Positions 1-8,521 of a stretch of 52,636 nt of DNA are shown one piece after another. A model generated the notes under the pieces. It made no database searches. It had not been told where the DNA came from and saw only the letters and a program-made list of their open reading frames with translations. Location of the stretch: assembly GCF_028656955.1 (NCBI RefSeq), contig NZ_JAMDGY010000058.1, positions 1 to 52,636 of the forward strand, in the 5' to 3' direction. Each line of letters begins with the position of its first letter. Position 1 is the first letter of the stretch. The stretch is from Pseudomonas fontis (lineage in GTDB: Bacteria; Pseudomonadota; Gammaproteobacteria; Pseudomonadales; Pseudomonadaceae). The position numbers were made by a program, and so were the translations under genes.

Positions 1-14
1 CAAAATTTCTGACA

Positions 15-30
15 CCCCCGAGGCTGGGGG
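15..30. terminator. GC-rich hairpin, possible terminator
   Basis: Five C residues (15-19) face five G residues (26-30) across a six-base loop. There is no clear U tract on either strand. It could end a gene lying left of the window or the leftward DUF2025 gene. Confidence 0.3.
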
Positions 31-73
31 CTTCATAGCAACATCCATAGCAACAGCAGCCCAACCCAACTAT

Positions 74-142
74 CTGTGGGAGCCGGCCTTGCCGGCGAAA
101 GGGCTGTGCCGGCCTCATCGCCGGCAAGGCCGGCTCCCACAG
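74..142. repeat. REP-type inverted repeat pair, family A
   Basis: Perfect 25-base arms at 74-98 and 118-142, beginning CTGTGGGAGCCGGCC, are separated by about 19 bases. The same arms recur at 12376-12468 and 42542-42637, always between genes. This is the pattern of Pseudomonas REP/BIME elements. This copy lies just downstream of the leftward DUF2025 gene and may protect the 3' end of its transcript. Confidence 0.85.
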
Positions 143-167
143 GTTCTATAGTGCCAAGCCTGCGACC

Positions 168-491
168 TTATGCGCGCAGCCGGCGCTGCGCGGCGATCTC
201 CGGCAGGTCCTTGCGCCGCAGGTACACCCGCAACGGTTCGGTAATGTTCAGCCGCTCATCGACATTCTGCGCCAGCAAGACCTCGATCATGTCACGACGC
301 AAGGTCATGACCTCGCCATCCTCGGTCGCCCAGACAAACTCGCAACTGGGGGTAATGCTGTCATCGGCCACGTCCATGCCGAACGAGTCCTCGCTAAAAC
401 GCACGATGTGCCTGCCACTCTTGTGATTGAAGCCCACGAAGCCCTTGAGCTGGTCAGCGGCGGCGCAGATATCCTGGGAAGTGATGTGCAT
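168..491 (-). CDS. DUF2025 family protein
   Basis: A 107-residue protein starting MHITSQDICAAADQLKGF. Composition and length match the small, soluble, Pseudomonas-restricted DUF2025 family; I recognise the family but know of no function. The open frame extends 35 codons further upstream, but the ATG at 491 has a GAGG ribosome site seven bases ahead and gives the family's usual length, so the shorter start is chosen. No signal peptide or membrane segment. It is transcribed away from the histidine kinase, with 190 bases between their starts. Confidence 0.85.
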   Translation of the reverse strand: MHITSQDICAAADQLKGFVGFNHKSGRHIVRFSEDSFGMDVADDSITPSCEFVWATEDGEVMTLRRDMIEVLLAQNVDERLNITEPLRVYLRRKDLPEIAAQRRLRA

Positions 492-680
492 GTCAAACCT
501 CACGAAAAAAGGAATGGGCACGCGGGGCGGGAATGTCGCTGGCATTCCTCTGACGGGAACGCTCGATCGGCCAAGCGTACTAAACATTGCGCCCACTCGA
601 ACACGGATTTTTTACCCAGTGCGCCATCGCTCGCTAAACTTGCCCTCACAGACCCTCGAAACCCGTCACGTGGAAGCTCC

Positions 681-1895
681 ATGATCAACGCTGTCACCTC
701 CGATATCGCCACAATCGGCCGTATCAATGCCGTGCCTGCCATCCTCCAGGTGATCTGCGAAACCACCGGCTTGCGCTTTGCCGCCGTCGCCCGGGTGACC
801 GAAAACAGCTGGACCGCCTGCGCCGTGCTCGACACCCTGGGTTTTGGCCTGGAAGCCGGCGGTGAACTGGACCTCAGCACCACCCTGTGCAACGAGATAC
901 GCAGCAGCCACCAGACCATCGTGATCGACAAGGCCAGCGACGACGCGCTCTACTGCCAGCACCACACCCCGCGCATCTACCACTTCGAAAGCTACATTTC
1001 GGTGCCGGTGTTTCGCGCTGACGGCAGTTTCTTCGGCACCATCTGCGCGCTCGACCCCAAGCCTGCCAACCTCAAGGGCAGCGCGATCCAACCGATGATG
1101 GAATCCTTTGCGCGGCTGCTGTCGATCCAGATCGAAAGCGAAGAAAACGCCCAACGCACCGAGGCGGCCCTGCAAAAGGAGCGGGCCATGGCCGAGCTGC
1201 GCGAGCAGTTCATCGCCGTGCTCGGGCACGACCTGCGCAATCCGCTGTTCGCCATCACCGCCGGCGCCGAACTGCTGACCAAACGCAACAGCGACCCTCG
1301 CTCGCAGACCATCGCCCAGCACATCCTGACGTGTGGGCGGCGCGCCACCCAGCTGGTGCAGGACGTGCTGGACTTTGCCCGTGGCCGCTTGGGCAACGGT
1401 ATCGTGGTGAATATCCAGCCCTGCCCGGACCTGGACAGCGCCCTGCGCCATGTGGCCTCGGAGCTGCAGCGGGTACACCCGCAGCGGATGATCCGCGTGC
1501 GCATCGGCGACCTTGCCGGTATCCAGTGCGAACGTGAGCGCGTGGCGCAACTGCTCTCCAACCTGATCGCCAACGCCATCAGCCACGGCGCCGAGGATGG
1601 GCCGGTGGACATCTCGGCGGATATTCGCGACGAGGTGTTCATGCTCGGCGTACACAACCTCGGCCAGCCGATTGCGCCGCAGATCATGGCGCAGCTGTTC
1701 CAGCCGTTTTCGCGCCCGCTCGACGGCGCCCCGCAGCCTGGGCTTGGGCTGGGCCTCTACATCGCCAACCAGATCGCCCTGGCCCACGGCGGGCGCATGG
1801 AAGTGGTATCCAGTAGCGAAGCCGGCACCCTGTTCAGCTTCCGCCTGCCACTGGGTCAAGCTCCGTTGCCAGCACCTGCGCCAGCCACGTCATGA
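681..1895 (+). CDS. GAF-domain sensor histidine kinase
   Basis: A 404-residue soluble kinase. Residues about 15-160 form a GAF sensor domain with the usual SYISVPV and FGTICALDP segments. The dimerisation/phosphoacceptor helix carries His183 in GHDLRNPL. The ATPase domain has an N box (NLIANAISHG, from Asn294) and a G box (GLGLGLYIANQ, from Gly354). There are no membrane helices, so it probably senses a cytoplasmic ligand, redox state or light-linked cue. No response regulator is adjacent, making it an orphan kinase. The start at 681 is chosen because the frame upstream (from 408) runs antisense through the DUF2025 gene. Its last 62 bases overlap the convergent LysR gene. Confidence 0.88.
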   Translation: MINAVTSDIATIGRINAVPAILQVICETTGLRFAAVARVTENSWTACAVLDTLGFGLEAGGELDLSTTLCNEIRSSHQTIVIDKASDDALYCQHHTPRIYHFESYISVPVFRADGSFFGTICALDPKPANLKGSAIQPMMESFARLLSIQIESEENAQRTEAALQKERAMAELREQFIAVLGHDLRNPLFAITAGAELLTKRNSDPRSQTIAQHILTCGRRATQLVQDVLDFARGRLGNGIVVNIQPCPDLDSALRHVASELQRVHPQRMIRVRIGDLAGIQCERERVAQLLSNLIANAISHGAEDGPVDISADIRDEVFMLGVHNLGQPIAPQIMAQLFQPFSRPLDGAPQPGLGLGLYIANQIALAHGGRMEVVSSSEAGTLFSFRLPLGQAPLPAPAPATS

Positions 1896-2751
1896 ACACC
1901 CGCACCCGCTCCGGCAGGTGCACCTGTTGGGCATAGAGCAGTGACACCGGCATCGGCGCGGGTATGTGCGCGGGCAACACCTCGACCAGCTCACCACGCT
2001 CGAGAAATTCACGCACCCCGCTGTAAGGCGCCTGGATGATGCCAAGCCCGGCCAGCCCGGCACTTTCGTAGGCATCGGTGTTGTTCGCGGTGATCACCCC
2101 CGGCATGGCCTGGAACTGGGTTTTGCCGCCGTCCACATACTCGAAACCCACGCTACGCGCGCCCAACGACCTGACGTAATGCACCAGGCGGTGCTCGCTC
2201 AGCTCGGCCAGCGTGGTCGGCAGGCCAAATTGCGCCAGGTAGCCGGGGCTTGCACAGTTGAGCATGCGCAAGCTGCCCAGTGGGCGCGCTACCACCGCCA
2301 GGTCGCTCAGGGCACCGATACGCAGCACGCAATCGAAGCCCTCGCGCAGCAGATCCACTTCACGGTCGGTGCAGCTGATTTCCAGCGCCAGGTTCGGGTG
2401 CAAGGCCATGAACCGCGGCAAGCTCGGCAGGATGATGCGGCGCGCCATCAGCGTCGGCAGGTCGACCCGCAAGCGCCCGCTGAGCTCGGTGGGGCTGGCA
2501 CGGAACAGCCCTTCGATCTCGTCCATGCGTGACAACAGGTCTTTGCTACGCTCGTACAGTTGCAAACCATCCTGGGTCGCCTGCACTCGCCGGGTGGTGC
2601 GGTTGAACAGCCGCGCGCCAAGCAGCCGTTCAAGCGCCTGGACCTGCTCGGACACCGTTGATCGCGGCAACCCCAGACATTCACCTGCCAGGGTGAAACT
2701 CGACAGCTCGCTGACCCTGACGAAGGTACGCAGCAGTTCCAGCTTGTTCAT
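1834..2751 (-). CDS. LysR-family transcriptional regulator
   Basis: A 305-residue LysR regulator. Residues 1-60 hold the winged helix-turn-helix (MNKLELLRTFVRVSELSSFT, then STVSEQVQALERLLG and LFNRTTRRV); the rest is the effector-binding domain. It is divergent from the short-chain dehydrogenase at 2876, with a T-N11-A dyad between them, the classical arrangement for a LysR regulator controlling its neighbour and itself. The start at 2751 (MNKLELL) fits the family N-terminus better than a start five codons upstream. Its 3' end overlaps the histidine-kinase gene by 62 bases. Confidence 0.9.
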   Translation of the reverse strand: MNKLELLRTFVRVSELSSFTLAGECLGLPRSTVSEQVQALERLLGARLFNRTTRRVQATQDGLQLYERSKDLLSRMDEIEGLFRASPTELSGRLRVDLPTLMARRIILPSLPRFMALHPNLALEISCTDREVDLLREGFDCVLRIGALSDLAVVARPLGSLRMLNCASPGYLAQFGLPTTLAELSEHRLVHYVRSLGARSVGFEYVDGGKTQFQAMPGVITANNTDAYESAGLAGLGIIQAPYSGVREFLERGELVEVLPAHIPAPMPVSLLYAQQVHLPERVRVFMTWLAQVLATELDPVAGGS

Positions 2752-2766
2752 GTGGCCCCACTCCAT

Positions 2767-2785
2767 TGTTCGCAGTTGCCGAACA
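2767..2785. promoter_or_regulatory. Candidate LysR operator (T-N11-A dyad)
   Basis: TGTTCG (2767-2772) and CGAACA (2780-2785) are perfect inverted arms around a seven-base centre, and 2770-2782 satisfies the LysR T-N11-A rule. It lies 16 bases upstream of the LysR start and about 90 bases upstream of the divergent SDR gene. Confidence 0.55.
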
Positions 2786-2875
2786 GTATTTCCGAATTTA
2801 CTGGATTTATCAGCAACCAGGCGATCAATAGACTTTTCTCGACTTCAGCCAATGTCCTACCTTGAGGAACAGACC

Positions 2876-3634
2876 ATGAATCGGAAAATCGCACTCATCA
2901 CCGGCGCCAGCCGAGGCCTGGGCAAGAATACCGCCCGGCACCTGGCCGCCCAGGGCATCGACATCATCGGCACCTATCACAGCAAGTCCGGCGAGGCTCA
3001 AACGGTGGCGGCGACCCTGGAGCAAAGTGGTATTCGCGCCGTGATGTTGCAACTGGACGTCAGCAACAGCGCCAGCTTCGAAGCCTTCGCGCAGCAGCTC
3101 AGCGACACCTTGCAGCGCAACTTCGGCCGCAGCCAGTTCGATTTCCTGGTGAACAACGCCGGCATCGGCATCCATGCGCCCTTCAGTGAAACCAGCGAAG
3201 AGCAGTTCGACCAGTTGCTCAATATCCAGCTCAAAGGACCGTTCTTCCTGACCCAGCGGCTGCTGCCGCTGTTGGCGGACCAGGGGCGGATCGTCAACAT
3301 CTCCACCGGCCTGACCCGCTTCGCCCTGCCCGGCTATGCCGCCTACGCCGCGATGAAAGGCGCCATGGAGGTGCTGACCCGCTACCAGGCCAAGGAGCTG
3401 GGCGCACGCGGGATCCGGGTGAACATTCTCGCCCCCGGCGCCATCGAAACCGACTTTGGCGGCGGTGTGGTGCGTGACAACCATGACGTCAACGATTTCA
3501 TCGCCGGCAACACCGCGCTCGGCCGGGTCGGCCTGCCCGACGATATCGGCGCGGCCGTGGCCTTGTTGTTGGGCGACGGCGGCGGCTGGATTACCGGCCA
3601 GCGCCTGGAAGTCTCCGGTGGGATGTTCCTCTGA
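2876..3634 (+). CDS. Short-chain dehydrogenase/reductase (classical SDR)
   Basis: A 252-residue Rossmann-fold oxidoreductase. The cofactor motif TGASRGLG begins at residue 9, NNAGIG follows, and the catalytic Tyr157-x3-Lys161 lies in YAAMK, so the active site is intact. The C-terminus GGWITGQRLEVSGGMFL is typical of NAD(P)-dependent 3-oxoacyl-reductase-like SDRs. The substrate cannot be read from the sequence. A GAGGA site precedes the ATG at 2876; the in-frame sequence upstream is antisense to the LysR gene. It is presumably controlled by the divergent LysR protein. It ends four bases before the convergent LysR gene at 3639. Confidence 0.9.
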   Translation: MNRKIALITGASRGLGKNTARHLAAQGIDIIGTYHSKSGEAQTVAATLEQSGIRAVMLQLDVSNSASFEAFAQQLSDTLQRNFGRSQFDFLVNNAGIGIHAPFSETSEEQFDQLLNIQLKGPFFLTQRLLPLLADQGRIVNISTGLTRFALPGYAAYAAMKGAMEVLTRYQAKELGARGIRVNILAPGAIETDFGGGVVRDNHDVNDFIAGNTALGRVGLPDDIGAAVALLLGDGGGWITGQRLEVSGGMFL

Positions 3635-3638
3635 TCGG

Positions 3639-4424
3639 CTAACCAGCCATCGGTGCGCTGAGCGCCTGGTGCAACTGTGCCAACGCGGGCAGTTGCAGGG
3701 CCTGGGCGGCGTAGCACAAGCCGACGCGGCGGGTCAGCGCCGACTCCTGCCAATGGCGCCATTGCACACCGGGGTGGCGCTCGACCAACGATTGCGGCAG
3801 CAAGGCCCGGCCCAGGCCAGCGGCGACCATGTGCACGGCCTGTTGCAGGCTGCCAGCGTGGCCGGCCTGCGCCTCGTCACCATAGAAGCCGAGCAGGCGT
3901 TGGTGCGACTCATGCTGCGGGCAGGTGATCCAGCACTGCCCTGCCGATTGCGGGCTGCTGGCGAGCACGAAAGGTTCTTCCCACAGCGCCAGGAACAGCT
4001 CGTCTTCACAACACAGCGCCTCGACCCCCAGCCGCGCATCGCCCACACAGCCATCCAGCAGGGTCAGTTGCAAACCCGGCACCGCGGCACTGGCCAGGCG
4101 CACGCAGGCCTCGACCTGGCTTGCGGCAATGTCTGCCTCGATGCCCAACTGCAAAGGGGCACGGCTCTGTTGTTCACGAAAACGCCGGCTCAGCGCCTCG
4201 GCCTCAGCCACCATGCGTTGTGCCTGCGGGTACAGCTGCCGCGCCTGTTCGCTGACCTCCACCCCACGCGCCTGGCGCAGGAACAGCGCCACGCCCAATT
4301 CCTCCTCCAGTTGCCGGATGGTCACCGACAAGGTCGGCTGCGCCACGAACAGGCGTTGCGCCGCGAGGGTGATGTTGCGCTCCTCGAACACCGCGAGGAA
4401 GGCCTTGAGGTGACGGATATCCAT
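3639..4424 (-). CDS. LysR-family transcriptional regulator (short)
   Basis: A 261-residue LysR protein, about 40 residues shorter than usual, starting MDIRHLKAFLAVFEERNITLAAQRLFVAQPT. The DNA-binding domain (residues 1-60) is complete; the effector domain is compact. The start at 4424 is preferred over an upstream extension of 14 codons because MDIRHLKAF is the standard N-terminus. It is divergent from the SDR gene at 4525 with a perfect T-N11-A dyad between, so it probably regulates that SDR. Confidence 0.88.
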   Translation of the reverse strand: MDIRHLKAFLAVFEERNITLAAQRLFVAQPTLSVTIRQLEEELGVALFLRQARGVEVSEQARQLYPQAQRMVAEAEALSRRFREQQSRAPLQLGIEADIAASQVEACVRLASAAVPGLQLTLLDGCVGDARLGVEALCCEDELFLALWEEPFVLASSPQSAGQCWITCPQHESHQRLLGFYGDEAQAGHAGSLQQAVHMVAAGLGRALLPQSLVERHPGVQWRHWQESALTRRVGLCYAAQALQLPALAQLHQALSAPMAG

Positions 4425-4476
4425 AGGTTTTTCCGATGCCAGCCAATGAAATAAGCCGTTTCTCACGACGAAACCA

Positions 4477-4493
4477 GCTCAATACAATTGAGC
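4477..4493. promoter_or_regulatory. Candidate LysR operator (perfect dyad)
   Basis: GCTCAAT (4477-4483) and ATTGAGC (4487-4493) are perfect inverted arms around ACA. Positions 4479-4491 read T-N11-A. The site lies midway between the divergent LysR (start 4424) and SDR (start 4525) genes. Confidence 0.6.
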
Positions 4494-4524
4494 CATTCAA
4501 AACGATTATGCCTAGGAGGCCATC

Positions 4525-5250
4525 ATGCGCAAGCCATTGATCATCATCACCGGCGCCAGTTCCGGCATCGGCGAAGCCACTGCCCGCCATTTTTCGGCCG
4601 CCGGCCACCCGCTGCTACTGCTGGCCCGTCGCCTGGAGCGAATGCAGGCGCTGAACCTGCCCGACACCCTGTGCCGCGCCGTCGACATCACCGACCGCCA
4701 GGCGCTCCTCGCCGCCGTTGCAGAGGCCGAGGCGCAGTTCGGCCCAGCCGATGCGCTGGTCAACAATGCCGGGGTGATGCTGCTGGGCCTGATGCACGAG
4801 CAAGACCCCGCGCAGTGGGAGCAGATGCTCGACGTCAACGTCAAAGGCCTGCTCAACGGCGTGCATGCCGTGGCCAGCGGGATGATCGCACGCAGCCATG
4901 GCACGATCATCAACGTCAGCTCCGTGGCCGGGCGCAAGACTTTCCCCAACCATGTCGCCTATGTCGGCAGCAAGTTCGCGGTGCACGGTATTTCCGAAAA
5001 CCTGCGTGAAGAGCTGTCGCCGCACAACGTGCGCGTGGTGACCATCGCACCGGGCGCGGTGGAAACCGAACTGCTCGGCCACACCACCGACGAAGCGATC
5101 AAGAGTGGCTACCAGGCCTGGAAGGCCGATATGGGCGGCGTGGTGCTCAGCGCCGACGATGTGGCCAGCGCGATTGCCTATGCCTACCAGCAACCGCAAC
5201 ACGTGTGCATCCGCGAGATCGTGCTGGCCGCGACCCGCCAGCAGCCGTGA
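4525..5250 (+). CDS. SDR family oxidoreductase
   Basis: A 241-residue classical SDR. TGASSGIG starts at residue 9, NNAGVM follows, and the catalytic Tyr146-x3-Lys150 is in YVGSK. The motif VAGRKTFPNHVAYVGSKFAVHG and the end VCIREIVLAATRQQ resemble YdfG-like NADP-dependent serine/3-hydroxyacid dehydrogenases, but the substrate is not certain. A strong AGGAGG site precedes the ATG. It abuts the convergent HlyD gene without a gap. Confidence 0.9.
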   Translation: MRKPLIIITGASSGIGEATARHFSAAGHPLLLLARRLERMQALNLPDTLCRAVDITDRQALLAAVAEAEAQFGPADALVNNAGVMLLGLMHEQDPAQWEQMLDVNVKGLLNGVHAVASGMIARSHGTIINVSSVAGRKTFPNHVAYVGSKFAVHGISENLREELSPHNVRVVTIAPGAVETELLGHTTDEAIKSGYQAWKADMGGVVLSADDVASAIAYAYQQPQHVCIREIVLAATRQQP

Positions 5251-6111
5251 TCAATCCTGTTCGTGGACCTGCACGCTGGCAGTCATCCCGGCGCTGAGCG
5301 GCAGGTTCTCGGGCAGCTTGTCGAGCTTGATCCGCACCGGGATGCGCTGGGCCAGGCGCACCCAGTTGAAAGTCGGCTCGACCTCTGCCAGCAACTGGCC
5401 GTCGGGGTTGGCGTTGCGGTCGGTGATGCCGCGGCTGATGCTCTCGACGTGGCCCTGCATCGATTCGCCGGCGCTCATCAGCCAGACCTTCACCGGTGCG
5501 CCGACCTTGATGCGCGGCAGCTTGGTTTCTTCGAAATACGCCTGTACATAGAAGGTCGAGTCGTCGACCAGGGCCATCACCGATTGCCCGGCATTGACGT
5601 AGTTGCCTTCGGCCAGGCGCAGGTTGGTGATGTGCCCGTCACGCGGGGCCTTGACCTGGCTGCGGGCAAGGTTGAGGGCCGCGACCTTGACCTCGGCCTG
5701 TGCTTCGCGCAGTTCCCCGCGCGCCACGGCGGCGCCGATCTGGGCGTTCTCGCGCAGCTCCGCGCTGATCGCCTGCGGGCCCAGTGCGGCGCGGCGCGAG
5801 GCTTCATGCTCACGCAGGCGCAGTTGCTGCTGGCGGGTTTCGGCGACGGCGCTGGCTTTTTCCAGTGCTGCCTCGAAACGGTCACGGTCAATCGACATGA
5901 GCAGGTCGCCAGCCTTGACCTGCTGGTTGTCGTGCACCTTCAGCTCGCGCACCCAGCCGGAGACGTCCGGGGCGATGATGACCACGTCGGCGCGGATTTT
6001 CGCGTCGCGCGTCCAGGGGGTGAGCATGTAGTACTGCCACAGCTGGAAGCCGGCGAACACCGCCACGGCCACCAGGCACAGGGTTACTGCAACACGTACG
6101 GAAGTACGCAT
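5251..6111 (-). CDS. HlyD-type periplasmic adaptor (AaeA/EmrA-like)
   Basis: A 286-residue membrane-fusion protein. One N-terminal membrane helix (about residues 6-25) is followed by TPWTRDAKIRADVVIIAPDVSGWV, the signature of the AaeA/EmrA group, then a helical hairpin, a lipoyl-like half (GNYVNAGQSVMALVD) and a beta-barrel. It should couple the FUSC pump to an outer-membrane channel for export of aromatic acids or similar compounds. The ATG at 6111 has AAGGAG seven bases ahead and is chosen over the in-frame TTG two codons upstream. Last gene of a three-gene leftward operon. Confidence 0.9.
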   Translation of the reverse strand: MRTSVRVAVTLCLVAVAVFAGFQLWQYYMLTPWTRDAKIRADVVIIAPDVSGWVRELKVHDNQQVKAGDLLMSIDRDRFEAALEKASAVAETRQQQLRLREHEASRRAALGPQAISAELRENAQIGAAVARGELREAQAEVKVAALNLARSQVKAPRDGHITNLRLAEGNYVNAGQSVMALVDDSTFYVQAYFEETKLPRIKVGAPVKVWLMSAGESMQGHVESISRGITDRNANPDGQLLAEVEPTFNWVRLAQRIPVRIKLDKLPENLPLSAGMTASVQVHEQD

Positions 6112-6121
6112 GGTCAACTCC

Positions 6122-6328
6122 TTATAAAGGCCCCAGCGTGCGGGTTACCAGGGTCAGGATACAAACGAACAAGGCCACATCGAACAGTGCTTCGTGCCAC
6201 ACCCAGCGCCCCAGCGGCGTCAGGCGCAGCAACAGGCGCACCGCGAAGGTCAGCAGCAGTGCCAGCGTCACGTAGATCAGAAACGGGCTGAGCAATATTC
6301 CGCCCAGCGCCCACTCACGCAAGCCCAT
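6122..6328 (-). CDS. DUF1656 small membrane protein (AaeX-like)
   Basis: A 68-residue protein starting MGLREWALGG with two predicted membrane helices (about 8-32 and 46-64). DUF1656/AaeX proteins sit between FUSC and HlyD genes in aromatic-acid efflux operons, exactly as here. It overlaps the end of the FUSC gene by 14 bases and ends ten bases before the HlyD start, so translation is probably coupled. Its role is not established. Confidence 0.88.
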   Translation of the reverse strand: MGLREWALGGILLSPFLIYVTLALLLTFAVRLLLRLTPLGRWVWHEALFDVALFVCILTLVTRTLGPL

Positions 6329-8303
6329 GGATTTCCTCCTGCCGGCGGCACCACTTGCCCCAGCTTTTTTGCAATTGCAGCACCGCACCGACAGCCAGGC
6401 GCAAGGGATCACTGAGCGGCTGTTGTTCCAGCGCGTTGATAAAGCGTGCACTGGCATCGTCCAGGCGCTGTTCGCGCCCCGCACCCGGGCCTTCGGCCAG
6501 GGCGGATTCCAGCTCACGCAGGTACGCCTGCTGTGCCCGCTCGACCGGCACCTGGGCCACCGCCAGGCACATGCGCAGGTGCAACAGCTCATCGCCCATG
6601 TCCAGGCCGTGCAGGCCGTCATCCCAGCGCTGGCGCTCCGGCTCTGGCAGTGCGTTGTAGTGCCGGGCCAGCTGCAACAGGCGGTCGGCCATGCGACCGC
6701 CAAACCAGGTTTCGGCGCCGCGCAGTTCACGCCGGGTCAGGCGTACCAGGTCGCTCTGGGTTGCCGCGCGCAGGCGCTTGCCATGCCAATAGGGGTTGCG
6801 CAGCACCAGCAGCTTGAACGCCAGCACTGCCGCGCCCACTCCCAGCACTATCGCCTGGGCACTGTTGAGGAATACCCCGACGTCGAAGTTCATGCTGTTG
6901 AGCGGCGCGACCAGGACGATGAAGTGCAGGCAGTAGGAGGTGGCAGTCGCGCCGATCTTCGGGTTGGCCATGCCCAGCGCCCCGAAGAACAGCGGCACGC
7001 CCATGCCCAGGCACAGCAGCGGGAAGCCGGCCCATTGCGGCAGCAGGATCTGCCCGACGAAGAATGCCACCGGGATGGCCAGCAGGATGCCGCGCAAAAA
7101 ACTCATGCCGATCTGCGCGCCGTTCTCGCGGCTGGCGAACAGGCTGCAGACCACGCAGGTCAGGACCAGGCCACCGGGCGCCGCTGTCCAGGCGGTGGCC
7201 AGCCAGAAGCTGGCCATGGCCAGAAACGCCAGGGCGCTACGCGAGCCGAACAACAGCGCCAGCGACAGGTCGCGGTGCACGGCCAGGCTGTCGGGCACAT
7301 CGCTGGGCGCCTTGCCCTCCTCCACCGCCTTCAGGGCCAGGGTCGCGGCCATGGCATTGTCCAGCAGCAAGGTCATGCGGGCCAGGCAATAGTGTTCGTC
7401 GGAACTGTTGCGCTCATCATGCGCGGCGTCCCAGATACGTTGGCGCAGCTCCAGCAGTGCCGCGGGCTCAGGTGCCGCCAGCGCTGCCTGGACTTGCTCC
7501 AGCCACGGCGCCATGTGCCGCGCCTGGGTATCGTCGAGTTGCCGCCATTGGCGACGTACCGAACGGGCGATGCGCAGCAGGATCAGCAGCTTCTGGCTCA
7601 ACCCGCGAATCGCCCGGCCACGTTGGCGGCCGAGGTTGCCTTCGAACCAGGCGTGCTCGCGCTGGGCATCGACCGCGACGATACGCCCGAGAATTTCCAG
7701 CAAGCCCTGGCGCCCCTGTTCGTCACCGGTGAGTGTTGCGCTGGCGGCCCTCATCCCGCTTTCCCAGGCCTGGCGGGCCTGGCCGCCGAGTTGCTGCTCG
7801 ACGCGCAGGGGCCAGAGCAAGGCGCTGCAGACGGTGGCGCAGATGATCCCCAGGCTGATTTCGGTGCAGCGGGCCACGGCCTGGTCGAAGACCAGCAATG
7901 GATGGTTGATGGCCGGCAAGGTGATGATCGCCACGGTGTAGCCGGCCAATACGAAGGAATAGGCCCAGGCGCTGCGCAACAGTGTCGAACAGGCGGTGCA
8001 CAGGGCCAGCCAGAGGGCCAGGGCGAGCAGGAACAGCCAGGGCGTCTGGGCGAACAGGCCCATGAAGACCACCGACATCACGGTCCCGACCAGGGTCCCG
8101 AACAGCCGGGCCAGGCCCTTCTGCAAGACCATCCCGGACAACGGCTGGGCAACGATGAACGCTGTCATCAACGCCCACGCCGGCTGCTCCAAGCCCCAGC
8201 GCAACGCCAGCCACAAGGCCAGCCCACCGCCCAGCAGGGTCTTGATGGCAAATTGCACGGCAAGTTTGTTCGGCGCCAGGAGGGCCTGCAAAGTGGTGGG
8301 CAC
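6315..8303 (-). CDS. FUSC-family inner-membrane efflux protein (AaeB/fusaric-acid-resistance type)
   Basis: A 662-residue transporter with the FUSC layout: an N-terminal membrane bundle (about residues 15-165), a long soluble domain, a second membrane bundle (about 345-490) and a C-terminal soluble helical tail. It is expected to export aromatic carboxylic acids or fusaric-acid-like compounds together with the HlyD and DUF1656 proteins downstream. The start is a GTG at 8303 with AAGG about eight bases ahead; no closer ATG exists. A palindrome at 8369-8390, 66 bases upstream, is a likely operator. Confidence 0.88.
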   Translation of the reverse strand: MPTTLQALLAPNKLAVQFAIKTLLGGGLALWLALRWGLEQPAWALMTAFIVAQPLSGMVLQKGLARLFGTLVGTVMSVVFMGLFAQTPWLFLLALALWLALCTACSTLLRSAWAYSFVLAGYTVAIITLPAINHPLLVFDQAVARCTEISLGIICATVCSALLWPLRVEQQLGGQARQAWESGMRAASATLTGDEQGRQGLLEILGRIVAVDAQREHAWFEGNLGRQRGRAIRGLSQKLLILLRIARSVRRQWRQLDDTQARHMAPWLEQVQAALAAPEPAALLELRQRIWDAAHDERNSSDEHYCLARMTLLLDNAMAATLALKAVEEGKAPSDVPDSLAVHRDLSLALLFGSRSALAFLAMASFWLATAWTAAPGGLVLTCVVCSLFASRENGAQIGMSFLRGILLAIPVAFFVGQILLPQWAGFPLLCLGMGVPLFFGALGMANPKIGATATSYCLHFIVLVAPLNSMNFDVGVFLNSAQAIVLGVGAAVLAFKLLVLRNPYWHGKRLRAATQSDLVRLTRRELRGAETWFGGRMADRLLQLARHYNALPEPERQRWDDGLHGLDMGDELLHLRMCLAVAQVPVERAQQAYLRELESALAEGPGAGREQRLDDASARFINALEQQPLSDPLRLAVGAVLQLQKSWGKWCRRQEEIHGLA

Positions 8304-8368
8304 GGATCGAACCTTGGTGAGCGGTGTTGTAAAGATAGACAGGGAATGCGGGGAGCGGCCAGGGATGA

Positions 8369-8390
8369 TTATTAGCTAGCTAACTAATAA
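8369..8390. promoter_or_regulatory. Palindromic operator candidate for the FUSC-DUF1656-HlyD operon
   Basis: A 22-base near-perfect palindrome (one symmetric mismatch pair) with the perfect core TTAGCTAGCTAA and outer TTATTAG/CTAATAA arms. AT-rich palindromes of this form are typical MarR/SlyA-family sites, and such repressors often control aromatic-acid efflux. No MarR gene is in the window, so the cognate regulator would act from elsewhere. Confidence 0.5.
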
Positions 8391-8454
8391 AGGTAAAGGA
8401 GATTTTTCTGTGGCCAAGGACCTCATCGCGGGACAAGCCCGACAAATCCCAGGC

Positions 8455-8481
8455 AAAAAAAATGGGCGACCGAAGTCGCCC
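8455..8481 (-). terminator. Rho-independent terminator after ccoM
   Basis: On the minus strand a perfect seven-base stem, GGGCGAC/GTCGCCC, with a TTCG tetraloop is followed by A and eight T residues. It lies about 40 bases downstream of the ccoM stop codon. Confidence 0.85.
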
Positions 8482-8521
8482 AAAATGCCTTGCGTGCTCG
8501 TGCTACCCGGAAGAACCCGCG

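Noticed and set aside
74..142. Repeated GTGGGAGCCGGCC arms considered as CRISPR repeats
   Set aside because: Arms are inverted, not direct, isolated in pairs, and scattered between genes without spacers or cas genes.
408..680. Upstream extension of the histidine kinase
   Set aside because: It would run antisense through the DUF2025 gene and encodes no domain. The ATG at 681 has a ribosome site and gives a complete GAF domain.
6327..8375. A 682-codon open frame antisense to the FUSC gene
   Set aside because: Composition is low-complexity (Gln, Gly, Arg, His) and follows the third codon positions of the real transporter gene.
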